The notes under the pieces were generated by a model. It was not told the DNA's origin, ran no database searches, and saw only the letters and a program-made list of their open reading frames with translations. DNA of 64,000 nucleotides from Bradyrhizobium sp. SSBR45G (GTDB lineage: Bacteria > Pseudomonadota > Alphaproteobacteria > Rhizobiales > Xanthobacteraceae). The position numbers and the translations under genes were made by a program. Each line of letters begins with the position of its first letter. Positions within the stretch are counted from its first letter, which is position 1. Shown in pieces: positions 8,872 through 16,937 of this stretch. Location: NCBI RefSeq assembly GCF_030159255.1, contig NZ_BSCT01000002.1:333509-397508 (forward strand), given 5' to 3'.

Positions 8872-9692
8872 GCGGCGTTGCGCTTGTCGTCGCCGGCCTT
8901 GGTCTCCGTGAGATAGCTCGTCACGATCACAGCCGCGCGCCCCGCAGGCCAGATCACGGCGACGTCATTGCTGCTGCCGCGCTCGCCCGTTCCGGTCTTG
9001 TCGCCGACGCGCCATGCGGCGGGGAGGCCGGCGCGCAGCCTGGCGGCGCCGGTCTTGCAGCCGATCAGCCAGCCGTTCAGGACGTCGCGCGAGGCCGCCG
9101 ACAGCGTGTTGTCGGTCGTCAGCTTCGCCAGGGTCTGCGCCATCGCCGCCGGCGTGGTCGTGTCCCTGACATCGCCCGGCGCGCTCTCATTGAGCTCCGG
9201 CTCGATGCGGTCGAGCCGGGTGATGCCGTCACCGAAGCCGCGGATCGCGCGGGTCAGGCCGGCGGGACCGCCCAGCGTCGCCAGCAGCAGGTTCGCCGCC
9301 GTATTGTCGCTCAGCGTCACGGCCGCCTCGCACAGTTCGCCGACCGACAGGCCGGAGGTCCCGACATAGGATTTGGTCACCGGCGCGTAGGACAGGATGT
9401 CTGCTTGCGTGATCGGAATGCGCCGTGCCAACTGCTCGGCGCCGGCATCGACCTTGCCGAGAATCGCGGCCGCCAGCAGCGCCTTGAAGGTGCTGCACAT
9501 CGGGAACCGCTCGTCGAGCCGATGGCCGCTCAGCGCTCCGCTCGCAGTGTCGAGCAGCGCCACGCCGAGGCGCCCGCCGCTGTCGACCTCGATGCCGGCG
9601 ATCGTCTCTTGAAAGTCGGCTGCGAGCGCCGGCTTCACCAGCAGAGGCACGAGCGCGAGGGGAAACAATTGCCGCCGTGTGTAACGCGTCAC
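8826..9692 (-). CDS. Class A beta-lactamase, Tat-exported
   Basis: This periplasmic serine enzyme hydrolyses beta-lactam rings. The 288 residues begin with a twin-arginine signal (TRRQLF then a hydrophobic stretch ending ALAA). Catalytic motifs are S67-T-F-K70, S128-D-N130, E164 in EPELN (the Ambler Glu166) and K232-T-G. A Cys precedes the active-site Ser, but the partner cysteine found after KTGT in KPC/SME-type carbapenemases is Gly, so that disulfide is absent. The start is GTG with AAGGACGC ahead. It lies 18 bases after xth on the same strand, so the two may be cotranscribed, and overlaps ureD tail to tail. No LysR-type ampR is next to it. Confidence 0.92.
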   Translation of the reverse strand: MTRYTRRQLFPLALVPLLVKPALAADFQETIAGIEVDSGGRLGVALLDTASGALSGHRLDERFPMCSTFKALLAAAILGKVDAGAEQLARRIPITQADILSYAPVTKSYVGTSGLSVGELCEAAVTLSDNTAANLLLATLGGPAGLTRAIRGFGDGITRLDRIEPELNESAPGDVRDTTTPAAMAQTLAKLTTDNTLSAASRDVLNGWLIGCKTGAARLRAGLPAAWRVGDKTGTGERGSSNDVAVIWPAGRAAVIVTSYLTETKAGDDKRNAAHAAVGRAVAAALGA

Positions 9693-9710
9693 AGGAAGCG
9701 TCCTTGAACT

Positions 9711-10502
9711 CTACGCCGTCTCGAGATCGAAATCGGCCCACACCGGCACGTGATCCGACGGCTTCTCCCAGGCCCTGACATAGCTGTCGATGCCGACCTC
9801 GACCAGCCGGTCGCTCGCCTGCGGGGACAACAACAGGTGATCAATGCGAATGCCCATGTTCTTCTGCCAGGCGCCGGCCTGATAGTCCCAGAACGTGTAT
9901 TGTCCGGGCGCATCGGTGACGGCACGCAACGCGTCCGTGAGCCCCAGGCCGAGCAGGGATTGGAAGCTCTCGCGCGTCGCGGGCCGGAACAGCGCGTCAT
10001 CGACCCAGGCCTCGGGGTTGGAGACGTCCGCGGCGGCCGGGATCACGTTGAAGTCGCCTGCGAGGATCAGCGGCTCCTCGGTCTTCAGCCGTTCACGTGC
10101 ATAGTCACGAAGCCTGGACATCCATTTGAGCTTGTAGGGATATTTATCGGTGTTCGCCGGGTTGCCATTGGGCAGATAGAGGCAGGCGATCCGCACCACG
10201 CCGGTCTTGAGGCTGACCACGCCTTCGAGGAACCGCGCATGCACGTCCTCATCGTCACCGGCAAGACCCGACTTGGTCTCGTCGAACGGCAGCTTCGACA
10301 GCAGCGCCACGCCATTGAATGTCTTCTGGCCGTGCGTCACCACGTTGTAGCCGAGCGCCTCGATCTCCAGCCTGGGGAATGCGTCGTCCGTGCACTTGAT
10401 CTCCTGCAGGCAGACGATGTCCGGCGAGCACTCCTTGAGCCAGGTCACGAGATGCTCGATCCGTTGCCGGACCGAATTGACGTTCCAGGTGGCGATGCGC
10501 AT
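9711..10502 (-). CDS. xth: Exodeoxyribonuclease III (AP endonuclease)
   Basis: This cytoplasmic repair enzyme cleaves at abasic sites and removes 3' blocking groups from DNA ends. The 263 residues show the endonuclease/exonuclease/phosphatase fold: MRIATWNVNSVRQR, the metal-binding Glu in CLQEIK, YLPNGNP, GDFNV, GIRIDHLLLS and the terminal SDHVPVWADF catalytic Asp-His. Length fits the ExoIII family. Start is ATG. The beta-lactamase gene follows closely on the same strand. Confidence 0.93.
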   Translation of the reverse strand: MRIATWNVNSVRQRIEHLVTWLKECSPDIVCLQEIKCTDDAFPRLEIEALGYNVVTHGQKTFNGVALLSKLPFDETKSGLAGDDEDVHARFLEGVVSLKTGVVRIACLYLPNGNPANTDKYPYKLKWMSRLRDYARERLKTEEPLILAGDFNVIPAAADVSNPEAWVDDALFRPATRESFQSLLGLGLTDALRAVTDAPGQYTFWDYQAGAWQKNMGIRIDHLLLSPQASDRLVEVGIDSYVRAWEKPSDHVPVWADFDLETA

Positions 10503-10628
10503 GACCGGTTCCGCGGAGGCTCGAGAGGACGGCCCCGGTTAGATCAAGCGGCGAGGGCCCTGGTCAAGGTCCAAGGCCTCCGAACGGCCTCCGAAATCAC
10601 AGGACGGCGGTGGCGGCCGACGGATGCC

Positions 10629-11108
10629 TCAGCCGATGACCGGAAGCGGCAGCCCGGCCGCATGCGCCTTGATCCATTTCTGCAGCTCGGCGACGTGCTC
10701 GCTTTCCTCTTCGGTGAACTCCTTCGCGAACGCCCTGATTTCGGGATCGTCGGTGGTCTCGAGAATGGTCTTGTAATAGTCGTAGCTCGCGGTCTCCGCC
10801 TGCAGCGCAATCTCGAGCGCCTCCTCGCGGCCGACGAACGGATCGGCGGCCCAGATCGCGGCCGTCTCCGGGCTCTCCGGCCCCGGCCACTGGAATTCAT
10901 CGTGCTTGAGATCCGGCAGGTCGCGGAAGCCGCCGCGCTCCCTGGCGGACGCCAGATGCAGCCGCGAATAGTCGGCGAGCTGCCGGAACAGCCGGGCCAC
11001 CTCGCGGTTGCTGCAATTCTCCATCGCATCGGCCAGATGGTCGAAGCGATCGGCGGCCTCGCGCTCCAGACGGATCGCGTGGACCAGGAATTCCTCAACG
11101 GTCAACAT
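10629..11108 (-). CDS. Rubrerythrin-like ferritin-superfamily protein
   Basis: This 159-residue four-helix protein probably carries a di-iron centre. Candidate ligands lie in LEREAADRF, SRLHLASA, AETASYDYY and EEESEHVAEL, the last giving the E-x-x-H pattern. It has no rubredoxin domain. It is clearly homologous to the C-terminal half of the next gene upstream (shared EVARLFRQLA-SRLHLA and WPDHE/WPGPESPE blocks), so the pair arose by duplication. Peroxide reduction or iron handling is the likely role. AGGGAGG precedes the ATG at close to ideal spacing. Confidence 0.8.
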   Translation of the reverse strand: MLTVEEFLVHAIRLEREAADRFDHLADAMENCSNREVARLFRQLADYSRLHLASARERGGFRDLPDLKHDEFQWPGPESPETAAIWAADPFVGREEALEIALQAETASYDYYKTILETTDDPEIRAFAKEFTEEESEHVAELQKWIKAHAAGLPLPVIG

Positions 11109-11134
11109 CGGTGCCTCCCTTCGGGTTCTGTTGG

Positions 11135-11172
11135 GTCGACAGGGGCGCAGCGAGCGGTGCGCCCCTGTCGAC
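11135..11172. terminator. Perfect 15-bp hairpin between the two rubrerythrin-like genes
   Basis: GTCGACAGGGGCGCA pairs perfectly with TGCGCCCCTGTCGAC across an eight-base loop, starting six bases after the stop of the fusion gene. There is no T-run on either side, so it is not a textbook terminator. It could end or attenuate the fusion-gene transcript or protect its 3' end, letting the two genes be expressed at different levels. Confidence 0.5.
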
Positions 11173-11177
11173 GACGC

Positions 11178-12086
11178 TCAATTGACCGGCTGCGGCACCG
11201 CCGTCTTCTGCAGCCATTCCTCGCGCGTGATCCAGGCCTCGAGCAGCCGGACGTGCTCGGCTTCCTCCTTCACGAACTCCTTGGCCATCGCGGCGATCTC
11301 CGGCACCTTGGTCTTGGCGGCGACCGAGACGTAGAACTCATAGCCGCGCTTCTCGCCTTCGAGCGCCGCCTTGAGCGCATCGAGCCGGGACATCGCGGCA
11401 TCGCCGGCCCAGATCGACGTTCGCTCCGGCGTCTCGTGGTCGGGCCAGGCGTAGTCGGGCGGGATCACCTTGTTGAGATCGATGCTGGCCGCGCGCGACT
11501 TGGCTTCCGCCAGATGCAGGCGGGAGAACCCGGCGAGCTGGCGAAACAGCGTCGCGACCTCCGCATTGCCATGGTCGTCCATCTTGGCCGCGATGATGTC
11601 GAAATGTAGCGCCGCATCCTCCTCGACCTTGACGGCGTAGCCGAGGAATTCGTCGAGGCCTGAGATCTCGACGCCGCCCTTGTAGGCCTTCACCGCATGC
11701 GTGATGTGCGGGCCGGCCGGCGGCACGGTCTCGTCGCCCACGAACTTGACGAGCACGTCCTCGTTGCGGACGAAGCACTGGCAGGCGAGCCGGTAGTGCG
11801 GCGGCATGTCGTTGACCTCGGCGTTCTCGATCTCCGCCTTGGAGATCTTGCCGAGCTGCTTCAACAGCTCCTTCTCCTTCTCGGTCAACGCGATCGCGTA
11901 TTTGGTCCGCGGATTGAAATGCGTGACCTCGACGAGGCACGAGCCGCATTCGCCGTCCTGGCAATCGAACGGGATCGGAATCTTGTGCGACTTCGCGACC
12001 GCGAGAATCGTCCCTCTGTCGCCGGCAATCGCGTAGACGGTGATGTCCCTCGGCAGCGAGGGTGAAGAGAAGGTGACATTGGCCAT
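11178..12086 (-). CDS. FeSII-like [2Fe-2S] ferredoxin fused to a rubrerythrin domain
   Basis: This 302-residue protein is cytoplasmic. Residues 1-122 are a plant-type ferredoxin with C42, C47, C50 and C102 and a long Lys/Glu-rich insert (LTEKEKELLKQLGKISK) between the third and fourth cysteines, as in the Shethna protein II (FeSII) that shields Azotobacter nitrogenase from oxygen. Residues about 135-290 are a rubrerythrin-like four-helix domain with KVEEDAALHF, LHLAEAK, GEKRGYEFY and KEEAEHVRLL. Inference: the ferredoxin feeds electrons to a peroxide- or O2-reducing di-iron site, or it binds nitrogenase. AGGAGG lies seven bases before the ATG; farther upstream ATGs lack such a site. Two FNR/FixK boxes lie about 175 bp upstream. 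Confidence 0.82.
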   Translation of the reverse strand: MANVTFSSPSLPRDITVYAIAGDRGTILAVAKSHKIPIPFDCQDGECGSCLVEVTHFNPRTKYAIALTEKEKELLKQLGKISKAEIENAEVNDMPPHYRLACQCFVRNEDVLVKFVGDETVPPAGPHITHAVKAYKGGVEISGLDEFLGYAVKVEEDAALHFDIIAAKMDDHGNAEVATLFRQLAGFSRLHLAEAKSRAASIDLNKVIPPDYAWPDHETPERTSIWAGDAAMSRLDALKAALEGEKRGYEFYVSVAAKTKVPEIAAMAKEFVKEEAEHVRLLEAWITREEWLQKTAVPQPVN

Positions 12087-12259
12087 TTCGGCCTCCTGGG
12101 TTCCATGCATGCGTTCACCGCGCCCTGTCAGCAAGGCGCGTGCCACGCGTGTAGTTCGTTGTTTGCAAACTCGATTATCGGAAATCGACGGCGTTGCGCT
12201 CGTGTTGGGGTTGTGACAGCCCCTGCGCACTTGCCAACAAGCATCGCGTCGCGGCCGGT

Positions 12260-12292
12260 TTGATCTCGATCAAGCAGCTTGACCTGGATCAA
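12260..12292. promoter_or_regulatory. Tandem FNR/FixK-type boxes
   Basis: TTGATCTCGATCAA (12260-12273) is a perfect TTGAT-N4-ATCAA palindrome. A second, TTGACCTGGATCAA (12279-12292), differs in one base, 19 bp centre to centre. Both match the FixK2 consensus known from Bradyrhizobium. They lie 174-206 bases ahead of the ferredoxin-rubrerythrin start, the only nearby gene reading away from them. Activation under low oxygen is inferred. Confidence 0.75.
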
Positions 12293-12688
12293 CGTCCGCC
12301 GGCGCGGGGGGGGCGGCGGCGCAGCGCGTCCGCGCGGACGATGCCGGATGCGCAGGGATGAGACCGTTCCGGACGTCCGGCGTTTCACTTGTGGAGCACC
12401 CGCTGCAACCGCTGCTGCAGCGTTTGACGGCGACATCGGCACGGCTGTACTATCGCAGCTCGATCGTCACGTGGCCGCGCTCCGGTCATTCTGGAGCCGC
12501 CACAACGGGGGGCATCGACCCCGGACCGATCGGCGGTTGAGCCTCACGACTGTGCCGGACCCGCAGTCTTCAATGTGACGATGTTTGGCTCACTAAGTCG
12601 TCCCGGCGAACCGCACCAGATTTTTTTTGGCGTGTAGCAACCGTCGCACCCGCTGGCGCGGAAGATGAGCGCGATGCCAATGATTGAG

Positions 12689-12857
12689 CCCTCTCCCCCT
12701 GCGGGAGAGGGCAAGTAGGACAGCGCGGCGGGCTCGGTTGGGTGAGGGGTATCTCTCCACGAGTGTCGTTCGTAGAGAGATACCCCTCACCCAACCGCGT
12801 TCGCGGATAGGCCGGAGCTGCCCTCTCCCGCAAGGGGAGAGGGCGCTGTATCGCACA
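12689..12857. repeat. Large composite palindromic repeat, copy 1
   Basis: CCCTCTCCCC...GGGAGAGGG at both ends and GGGTGAGGGGTATCTCTC...GAGAGATACCCCTCACCC in the middle make a long cruciform-capable element. It aligns almost end to end with 16693-16862, including the flanking GGCGCTGTATCGC. Confidence 0.75.
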
Positions 12858-12918
12858 AGACGCTGGCGGCGCGAGGGGAGCGGAGGGCGTGTCGGGCCGA
12901 GCCCTCCATGTTGCTCGA

Positions 12919-13446
12919 TCATATCGTCCAGCCCTCTACCGGATAAGCCAGCGCGTCACGCGGCTGGATCTCAGCCCCCAGACCATTTCGAAACCGGCTG
13001 GCGTAGAACGCCAGCGGCAGGCCGTCGCGATGGCGGCACCAGCGGACTTCGCCGATGAACAGCGTGTGGTCGGCGATCTCCACCGCGCTGACGACCTCGC
13101 AGCCGAACTGCGCGATCGCCTGCGGCAGCAGGAAGAAGCCGTCGTGCTCGTCCAGGGACGGTGCGCCTTGCGCCAGCGGCGTACCGGCAAAATGTCGGCA
13201 GATCGCAACATCGTCGGCCGCGAGCACGTTGACCGCATAGCGGCCGGAGTCGGTCACCGCCTGCCAGGTCCGGCCGCGCTTGAGCGAGACCAGCACCGTC
13301 GGCGGCTGCATCGACACAGTCGTGAAGCTGTTGGCGGTCATGCCGACGGCTGCGCCATCGGCCGACCTGCTGGTCACCACGGTGACGCCGGTGGAGAACC
13401 GCGACGCTGCCGCGCGAAAACCGGCCGGGTCCGGATGATGGCTCAT
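12919..13446 (-). CDS. Flavin reductase (StyB-type component of a two-component monooxygenase)
   Basis: This 175-residue protein belongs to the FMN-binding split-barrel flavin reductases (FRASRFSTGVTVVTS, GMTANSFTTVSMQPPTVLVSL, HTLFIGEVRW). It would reduce FAD with NADH and hand it to the monooxygenase encoded 19 bases upstream on the same strand. The start MSHHPDPAGF is chosen because it follows the monooxygenase stop with GGAGC ahead; a longer frame would run into that gene. Indole or styrene monooxygenase partners have this exact arrangement. Confidence 0.85.
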   Translation of the reverse strand: MSHHPDPAGFRAAASRFSTGVTVVTSRSADGAAVGMTANSFTTVSMQPPTVLVSLKRGRTWQAVTDSGRYAVNVLAADDVAICRHFAGTPLAQGAPSLDEHDGFFLLPQAIAQFGCEVVSAVEIADHTLFIGEVRWCRHRDGLPLAFYASRFRNGLGAEIQPRDALAYPVEGWTI

Positions 13447-13465
13447 GAGCTGCTCCGTCGCGATC

Positions 13466-14716
13466 TCACGCCGCAAGCCTGGTCCGCTCGTCGATCCAGG
13501 CGTGAATGCGCCGGTCGCTCGCCAGCCGGTCCCATTGCCGCTCCGGATAGTTGAAATTGTCGGTGAACTCGTCGCAGAGCGCCCGGTTCTGCGCCATCGT
13601 GACAATCAGCCGGCCCATCGCCTCCGACGGCGGCTGCAGCATCAGATTGGTCCAGCGCGCCGCGGCGAGCACGCGGTTCTCGCGCGCGCGATCGACCGTC
13701 TCGACGAAGCGGTCGTCGAACGCCACGGCGTCGGTGATCGCCTTGCCGAGCTCGAACGCGGCATAGGAGGCCATGTTGGCGCCCTGGCCCATCATCGGAT
13801 CGACCACCGAGTGCACGTCGCCGAGCGCGATGGCGATCCTGCCATCGTCGAAGCTCACCGATGAGCGCCGCACCGTCGGCACCACGGCGCCCTGCAGCAG
13901 GTCGAGCGGCTGCACCAGGTCGAAGCGGGTCGTGTCGATGCAGTCGTAGGTGTGCGGGTGATGCTTTTCGAGCTTGTCGAGCAGCGTCTGCCGGAAGGCC
14001 CGGGGATCGGAATCGTAGTTGAGCGACACCAGCTCGGCCATGTCGCCGCCGGGAATGTTCTCCATCAGCAGCGCCGTCTTCATGCCGCCGAAGGTCAGGG
14101 TCGGGATCACGATCATCTCGCCATGCCCCGGCGAGACTGACAGCGTGACGCCGCGCGGATCGGAGCCCTCTGGGCTGCCGTGATCGACGCCGTCATAGAG
14201 CCCGACGCAGAGCAGGCGCTGCGGCTGGTTGTAGGGCGACAGCTCCGGCCGGTGATTGAACATGCGCCCGAGCGCGCCCTTGCCGGTCGACACCACCAGC
14301 AGGTCGAAGCGCGCGACCAGCGCCGGGATGTCGTCGTCCTGGATGCTGGCATATTCGATCGCGCCACCGCGATCCTCAAAGTCCTTCATCAGCGCCGGCA
14401 GATAGATCCGGTAGTCGACGGCGCGGCTCGGCTGCTTGAAGGCGCCGCGGAACAGCAGGGGGCTGCCCGGAAAATTGAAGAAATGATCATGGTGATGATA
14501 GACGACATCCGGATCGTCCCAATGGTTCACGCCGAGCTCGGTCTCGCGCGCCACCGTGATGCCGTGATGCGCCACCGTGTTCATCAGCCGCGTAGCAGCA
14601 TACTGCTCGGGCGCACGGTCGGTCAGGACGGTGGCCTGGATGCCGTGCTGCTGCAGATAGAGCGCCAGATGCAGCCCGCCGATGCCGGCGCCGACGATGC
14701 CAATCGACTTCTCCAT
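13466..14716 (-). CDS. Styrene/indole monooxygenase, FAD-dependent (StyA-type)
   Basis: This is the epoxidase component of a group E flavoprotein monooxygenase, acting on styrene, indole or similar aromatic alkenes with reduced FAD from the reductase next door. The 416 residues match the roughly 415 of StyA. The Rossmann motif GIVGAGIGGLHLALYL is at the N-terminus, STGKGALGRMF in the middle and ALGDVHSVVDPMMGQGANMASYAAFELG near 300-325 (the FAD ribityl GD motif). GGGAGG lies seven bases before the ATG. A LysR regulator is divergent. No styrene-oxide isomerase or aldehyde dehydrogenase (styCD) is present, so indole or another substrate may be the true target. Confidence 0.85.
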   Translation of the reverse strand: MEKSIGIVGAGIGGLHLALYLQQHGIQATVLTDRAPEQYAATRLMNTVAHHGITVARETELGVNHWDDPDVVYHHHDHFFNFPGSPLLFRGAFKQPSRAVDYRIYLPALMKDFEDRGGAIEYASIQDDDIPALVARFDLLVVSTGKGALGRMFNHRPELSPYNQPQRLLCVGLYDGVDHGSPEGSDPRGVTLSVSPGHGEMIVIPTLTFGGMKTALLMENIPGGDMAELVSLNYDSDPRAFRQTLLDKLEKHHPHTYDCIDTTRFDLVQPLDLLQGAVVPTVRRSSVSFDDGRIAIALGDVHSVVDPMMGQGANMASYAAFELGKAITDAVAFDDRFVETVDRARENRVLAAARWTNLMLQPPSEAMGRLIVTMAQNRALCDEFTDNFNYPERQWDRLASDRRIHAWIDERTRLAA

Positions 14717-14772
14717 GGGTCTCCCTCCCGTTGTTTTTTTGCAGGCTAGACCAGTCCTCCAGATCACGTATA

Positions 14773-14800
14773 CGGAATGACGAGAATAAAACTCATTCCG
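14773..14800. promoter_or_regulatory. Dyad in the StyA/LysR divergent promoter region
   Basis: CGGAATGA and TCATTCCG form a perfect eight-base inverted repeat with a 12-base spacer, ending next to the ribosome site of the LysR gene. CGTATACG lies just upstream (14767-14774). Its position suits autorepression by the LysR protein plus activation of the monooxygenase; this is inferred from layout only. Confidence 0.4.
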
Positions 14801-14811
14801 GGGAGGAATGG

Positions 14812-15711
14812 ATGGACCGGATCGACGCGCTGCAGACCTTCATCCGGGTCATGGAGGCCGGCAGCTTCACCCAGGCCGCCGCCGACCTCGGCCTCGGACA
14901 GCCGGCGATCACCAAGCGCATCGCGCTGCTGGAGGAGCAGTTCGGCTGCCGGCTGTTCGTGCGCACCACGCGCAAGCTGCGTCCGACCGCGGAGGCCGAT
15001 CGGGTCCTCAAGCTCGCCAAGGACATCGTCACGCTGTTCGAGAGCGCGGGCGTGCCGTCGCCGCGCCGTATCGGCGCGCCCTCGGGCACCTTGCGCATGA
15101 CGGTGCCGACCTCGTTCGGCCGGCATTTCTTCAGCGCCATCTTCGCCGAATACGGCCGCCGCTATCCCGAGGTGCGCCTCGACATCCGCTTTACCGAGCA
15201 GTTCGTCGATCTCGTCGAGACCGGCACCGAGCTCGCCATCCGCATCGGCGTGCTCAGCTCGAGCTCGCTGGTGGCGCGGCGCGTCGGCACCGTGAAGCGG
15301 CTGCTGGTCGCGGCACCTGCGCTGCTGACGCGACATCATCAGCCGCGGCTGCCCAACGATCTGCGCCAGCTGCCTTGCGTGACCTATTCGCGGCTGTCGC
15401 CGAAGAACGAATGGAGCTTCGAGTCCGAAACCGGCCGCCACGTCGTCGGCATCACGCCGTCGCTCACTTGCGACGACGCCGACATCATGACCCTGGCCGC
15501 GCTCGAAGGCCTCGGCGCCGCCGTGCTGCCCGACTGGTGCGCCGTGCAACACATCGCATCCGGCAGACTGATCCATCTGCTGCCCGACTACGACGTCCCA
15601 TCGCTGCCGCTGCACGTCGTCTATCCCGACCCGCAATGGATGTCGCACCGGGCGCGCCTGTTCCGCGACCTGATCATCGAGCGCGCCGATGTGTTCGCGA
15701 TCGGCGCATGA
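14812..15711 (+). CDS. LysR-family transcriptional regulator
   Basis: This 299-residue regulator has an N-terminal winged helix-turn-helix (DALQTFIRVMEAGSFTQAAADLGLGQPAITKRIALLEEQFGCRLFVR, residues 4-51) and a C-terminal periplasmic-binding-like effector domain (from about 85, LRMTVPTSFGRHFF). It is transcribed away from the StyA-type gene, the classical layout for a LysR protein controlling its neighbour. GGGGAGGA precedes the ATG. The ligand is unknown; an aromatic inducer is inferred. Confidence 0.88.
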   Translation: MDRIDALQTFIRVMEAGSFTQAAADLGLGQPAITKRIALLEEQFGCRLFVRTTRKLRPTAEADRVLKLAKDIVTLFESAGVPSPRRIGAPSGTLRMTVPTSFGRHFFSAIFAEYGRRYPEVRLDIRFTEQFVDLVETGTELAIRIGVLSSSSLVARRVGTVKRLLVAAPALLTRHHQPRLPNDLRQLPCVTYSRLSPKNEWSFESETGRHVVGITPSLTCDDADIMTLAALEGLGAAVLPDWCAVQHIASGRLIHLLPDYDVPSLPLHVVYPDPQWMSHRARLFRDLIIERADVFAIGA

Positions 15712-15714
15712 TCA

Positions 15715-15836
15715 GTAGGGTGGGCAAAGGCGCGCAGCGACGCGACAGCGTCGCGAGCACTGTGCCCACCGCGACCGGGCGTGACAGAAGACGGTGGGCA
15801 CGCGATCGCCAGCGGCGCTCGCTTTGCCCACCCTAC
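15715..15836. repeat. Palindromic repeat (GTAGGGTGGGCAAAG family)
   Basis: GTAGGGTGGGCAAAG at the left end is inverted as CTTTGCCCACCCTAC at the right end, with GTGCCCACC/GGTGGGCAC arms inside. The right half recurs at 16877-16927. Confidence 0.7.
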
Positions 15837-15977
15837 GGACTCACGACGGCGACGTTCGATCAAACTCTCGTTAACGTTGCGCGCGAACATCATCGGTACG
15901 CCGATTGACGCGCCGGCCCGTTGCCCGACAATCTCCGCGCGATTGCGAAACGATGATATCGCAGGGGCAGGGGATCG

Positions 15978-16655
15978 ATGGACACAACTGCAAAGGCAGG
16001 CATTCCTCTGTGGTTCAAGCTGGCCTATAGCGCGTTCTGCGCGGTGCTGGTGCCGACCTATCTGATGGCCTACGGCCCGACCAATTTCCTGTATTTCTGC
16101 GATGTCGCGCTGCTGACCACGCTGGCCGCGGTCTGGTTGGAGAGCCCGCTGCTGGCATCGGCGCCGGCCGTGGGCATTTTGCTGCCGCAGGCGCTGTGGG
16201 TGGTCGACTTTCTCGGCACCGCCGCGGGCGTGCCGCTGACCGGCATGACCGCCTACATGTTCGATGCCGAGCTGCCGCTGTTCACGCGCGGCCTGTCATT
16301 CTTTCACTTCTGGCTGCCGTTCGTGCTGGCCTGGCTGGTGTGGCGGCTCGGCTATGATCGTCGTGCCTTCGCGCTGTGGACGGTCGCCGCCTGGGCACTG
16401 CTGTCGGTGTGCTACTTCCTGATGCCCGCGCCGCCGGCCGCCGGCAATCTTCCCGTCAATATCAACTACGTCTATGGACTGAGCGATGCGGCGGCGCAGA
16501 GTTTCATGCCGGGCCCGGCGTGGTTCGCGCTGCTGCTGATCGGCTTGCCGCTCGTGATCTTCTATCCGACGCATCGGCTTCTGCTGCGCTATGCGGGGAC
16601 GGCCCGGAGCCTCTCCCGGTCTTCATCTTCGCTGGTTCTTAGGGTGCGATCGTAG
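15978..16655 (+). CDS. Conserved integral membrane protein of unknown function
   Basis: This 225-residue protein has about six hydrophobic segments (LAYSAFCAVLVPTYLMAYG, FCDVALLTTLAAVW, APAVGILLPQALWVVDFLG, FWLPFVLAWLVW, LWTVAAWALLSVCYFLM, WFALLLIGLPLVIFY). Short polar loops contain NINYVYG and PTHRLLLRY. It has a Ser/Arg-rich tail. I do not recognise a functional family. It stands alone between two repeat clusters. A ribosome site (GCAGGGG) lies before the ATG. Confidence 0.75.
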   Translation: MDTTAKAGIPLWFKLAYSAFCAVLVPTYLMAYGPTNFLYFCDVALLTTLAAVWLESPLLASAPAVGILLPQALWVVDFLGTAAGVPLTGMTAYMFDAELPLFTRGLSFFHFWLPFVLAWLVWRLGYDRRAFALWTVAAWALLSVCYFLMPAPPAAGNLPVNINYVYGLSDAAAQSFMPGPAWFALLLIGLPLVIFYPTHRLLLRYAGTARSLSRSSSSLVLRVRS

Positions 16656-16692
16656 CAACCATTAAATTCATAATATGCGGTGCTCATGAATG

Positions 16693-16862
16693 TGCCCTCT
16701 CCCCTTGCGGGAGAGGGCAAGAAGGACCGAGCGGCAAATTCGGTCGGGTGAGGGGTATGTCTCCGCGCGCGTCGTCTGCGGAGAGATACCCCTCACCCAA
16801 CCGCATGCGTGGATGGGCCGGCGATGCCCTCTCCCGCAAGGGGAGAGGGCGCTGTATCGCGC
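16693..16862. repeat. Large composite palindromic repeat, copy 2
   Basis: This is a near copy of 12689-12857 in the same orientation: GCCCTCTCCCC start, a central GAGGGGTATGTCTC...GAGAGATACCCCTC and a GGGGAGAGGGCGCTGTATCGC end. Sequence drift is greatest in the loop regions. Confidence 0.75.
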
Positions 16863-16876
16863 AACGTAGCGCTCTC

Positions 16877-16927
16877 ACGACAGACGGTGGGCACGCGATC
16901 GCCTGCGGCGCTCGCTTTGCCCACCCT
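16877..16927. repeat. Partial GTAGGGTGGGCAAAG-family repeat
   Basis: It matches the right half of 15715-15836: ACGGTGGGCACGCGATCGCC, then CGCTCGCTTTGCCCACCCTAC. It abuts the next repeat. Confidence 0.65.
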
Positions 16928-16937
16928 ACATTCTTGC

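Larger units (their letters stand above)
12087..12918. other. Regulatory and repeat-rich gap upstream of the ferredoxin fusion
   Basis: This 832-base gap holds the tandem FNR/FixK boxes (12260-12292) and a large palindromic repeat (12689-12857), listed separately. No gene is supported: open frames here run through the repeat or lack ribosome sites. The stretch 12300-12680 shows nothing recognisable apart from a G-run at 12306 and a T-run at 12622. Confidence 0.6.

Noticed and set aside
9750..11609. A 619-codon open frame on the plus strand
   Set aside because: It is antisense to exonuclease III and the rubrerythrin genes and has no recognisable domain.
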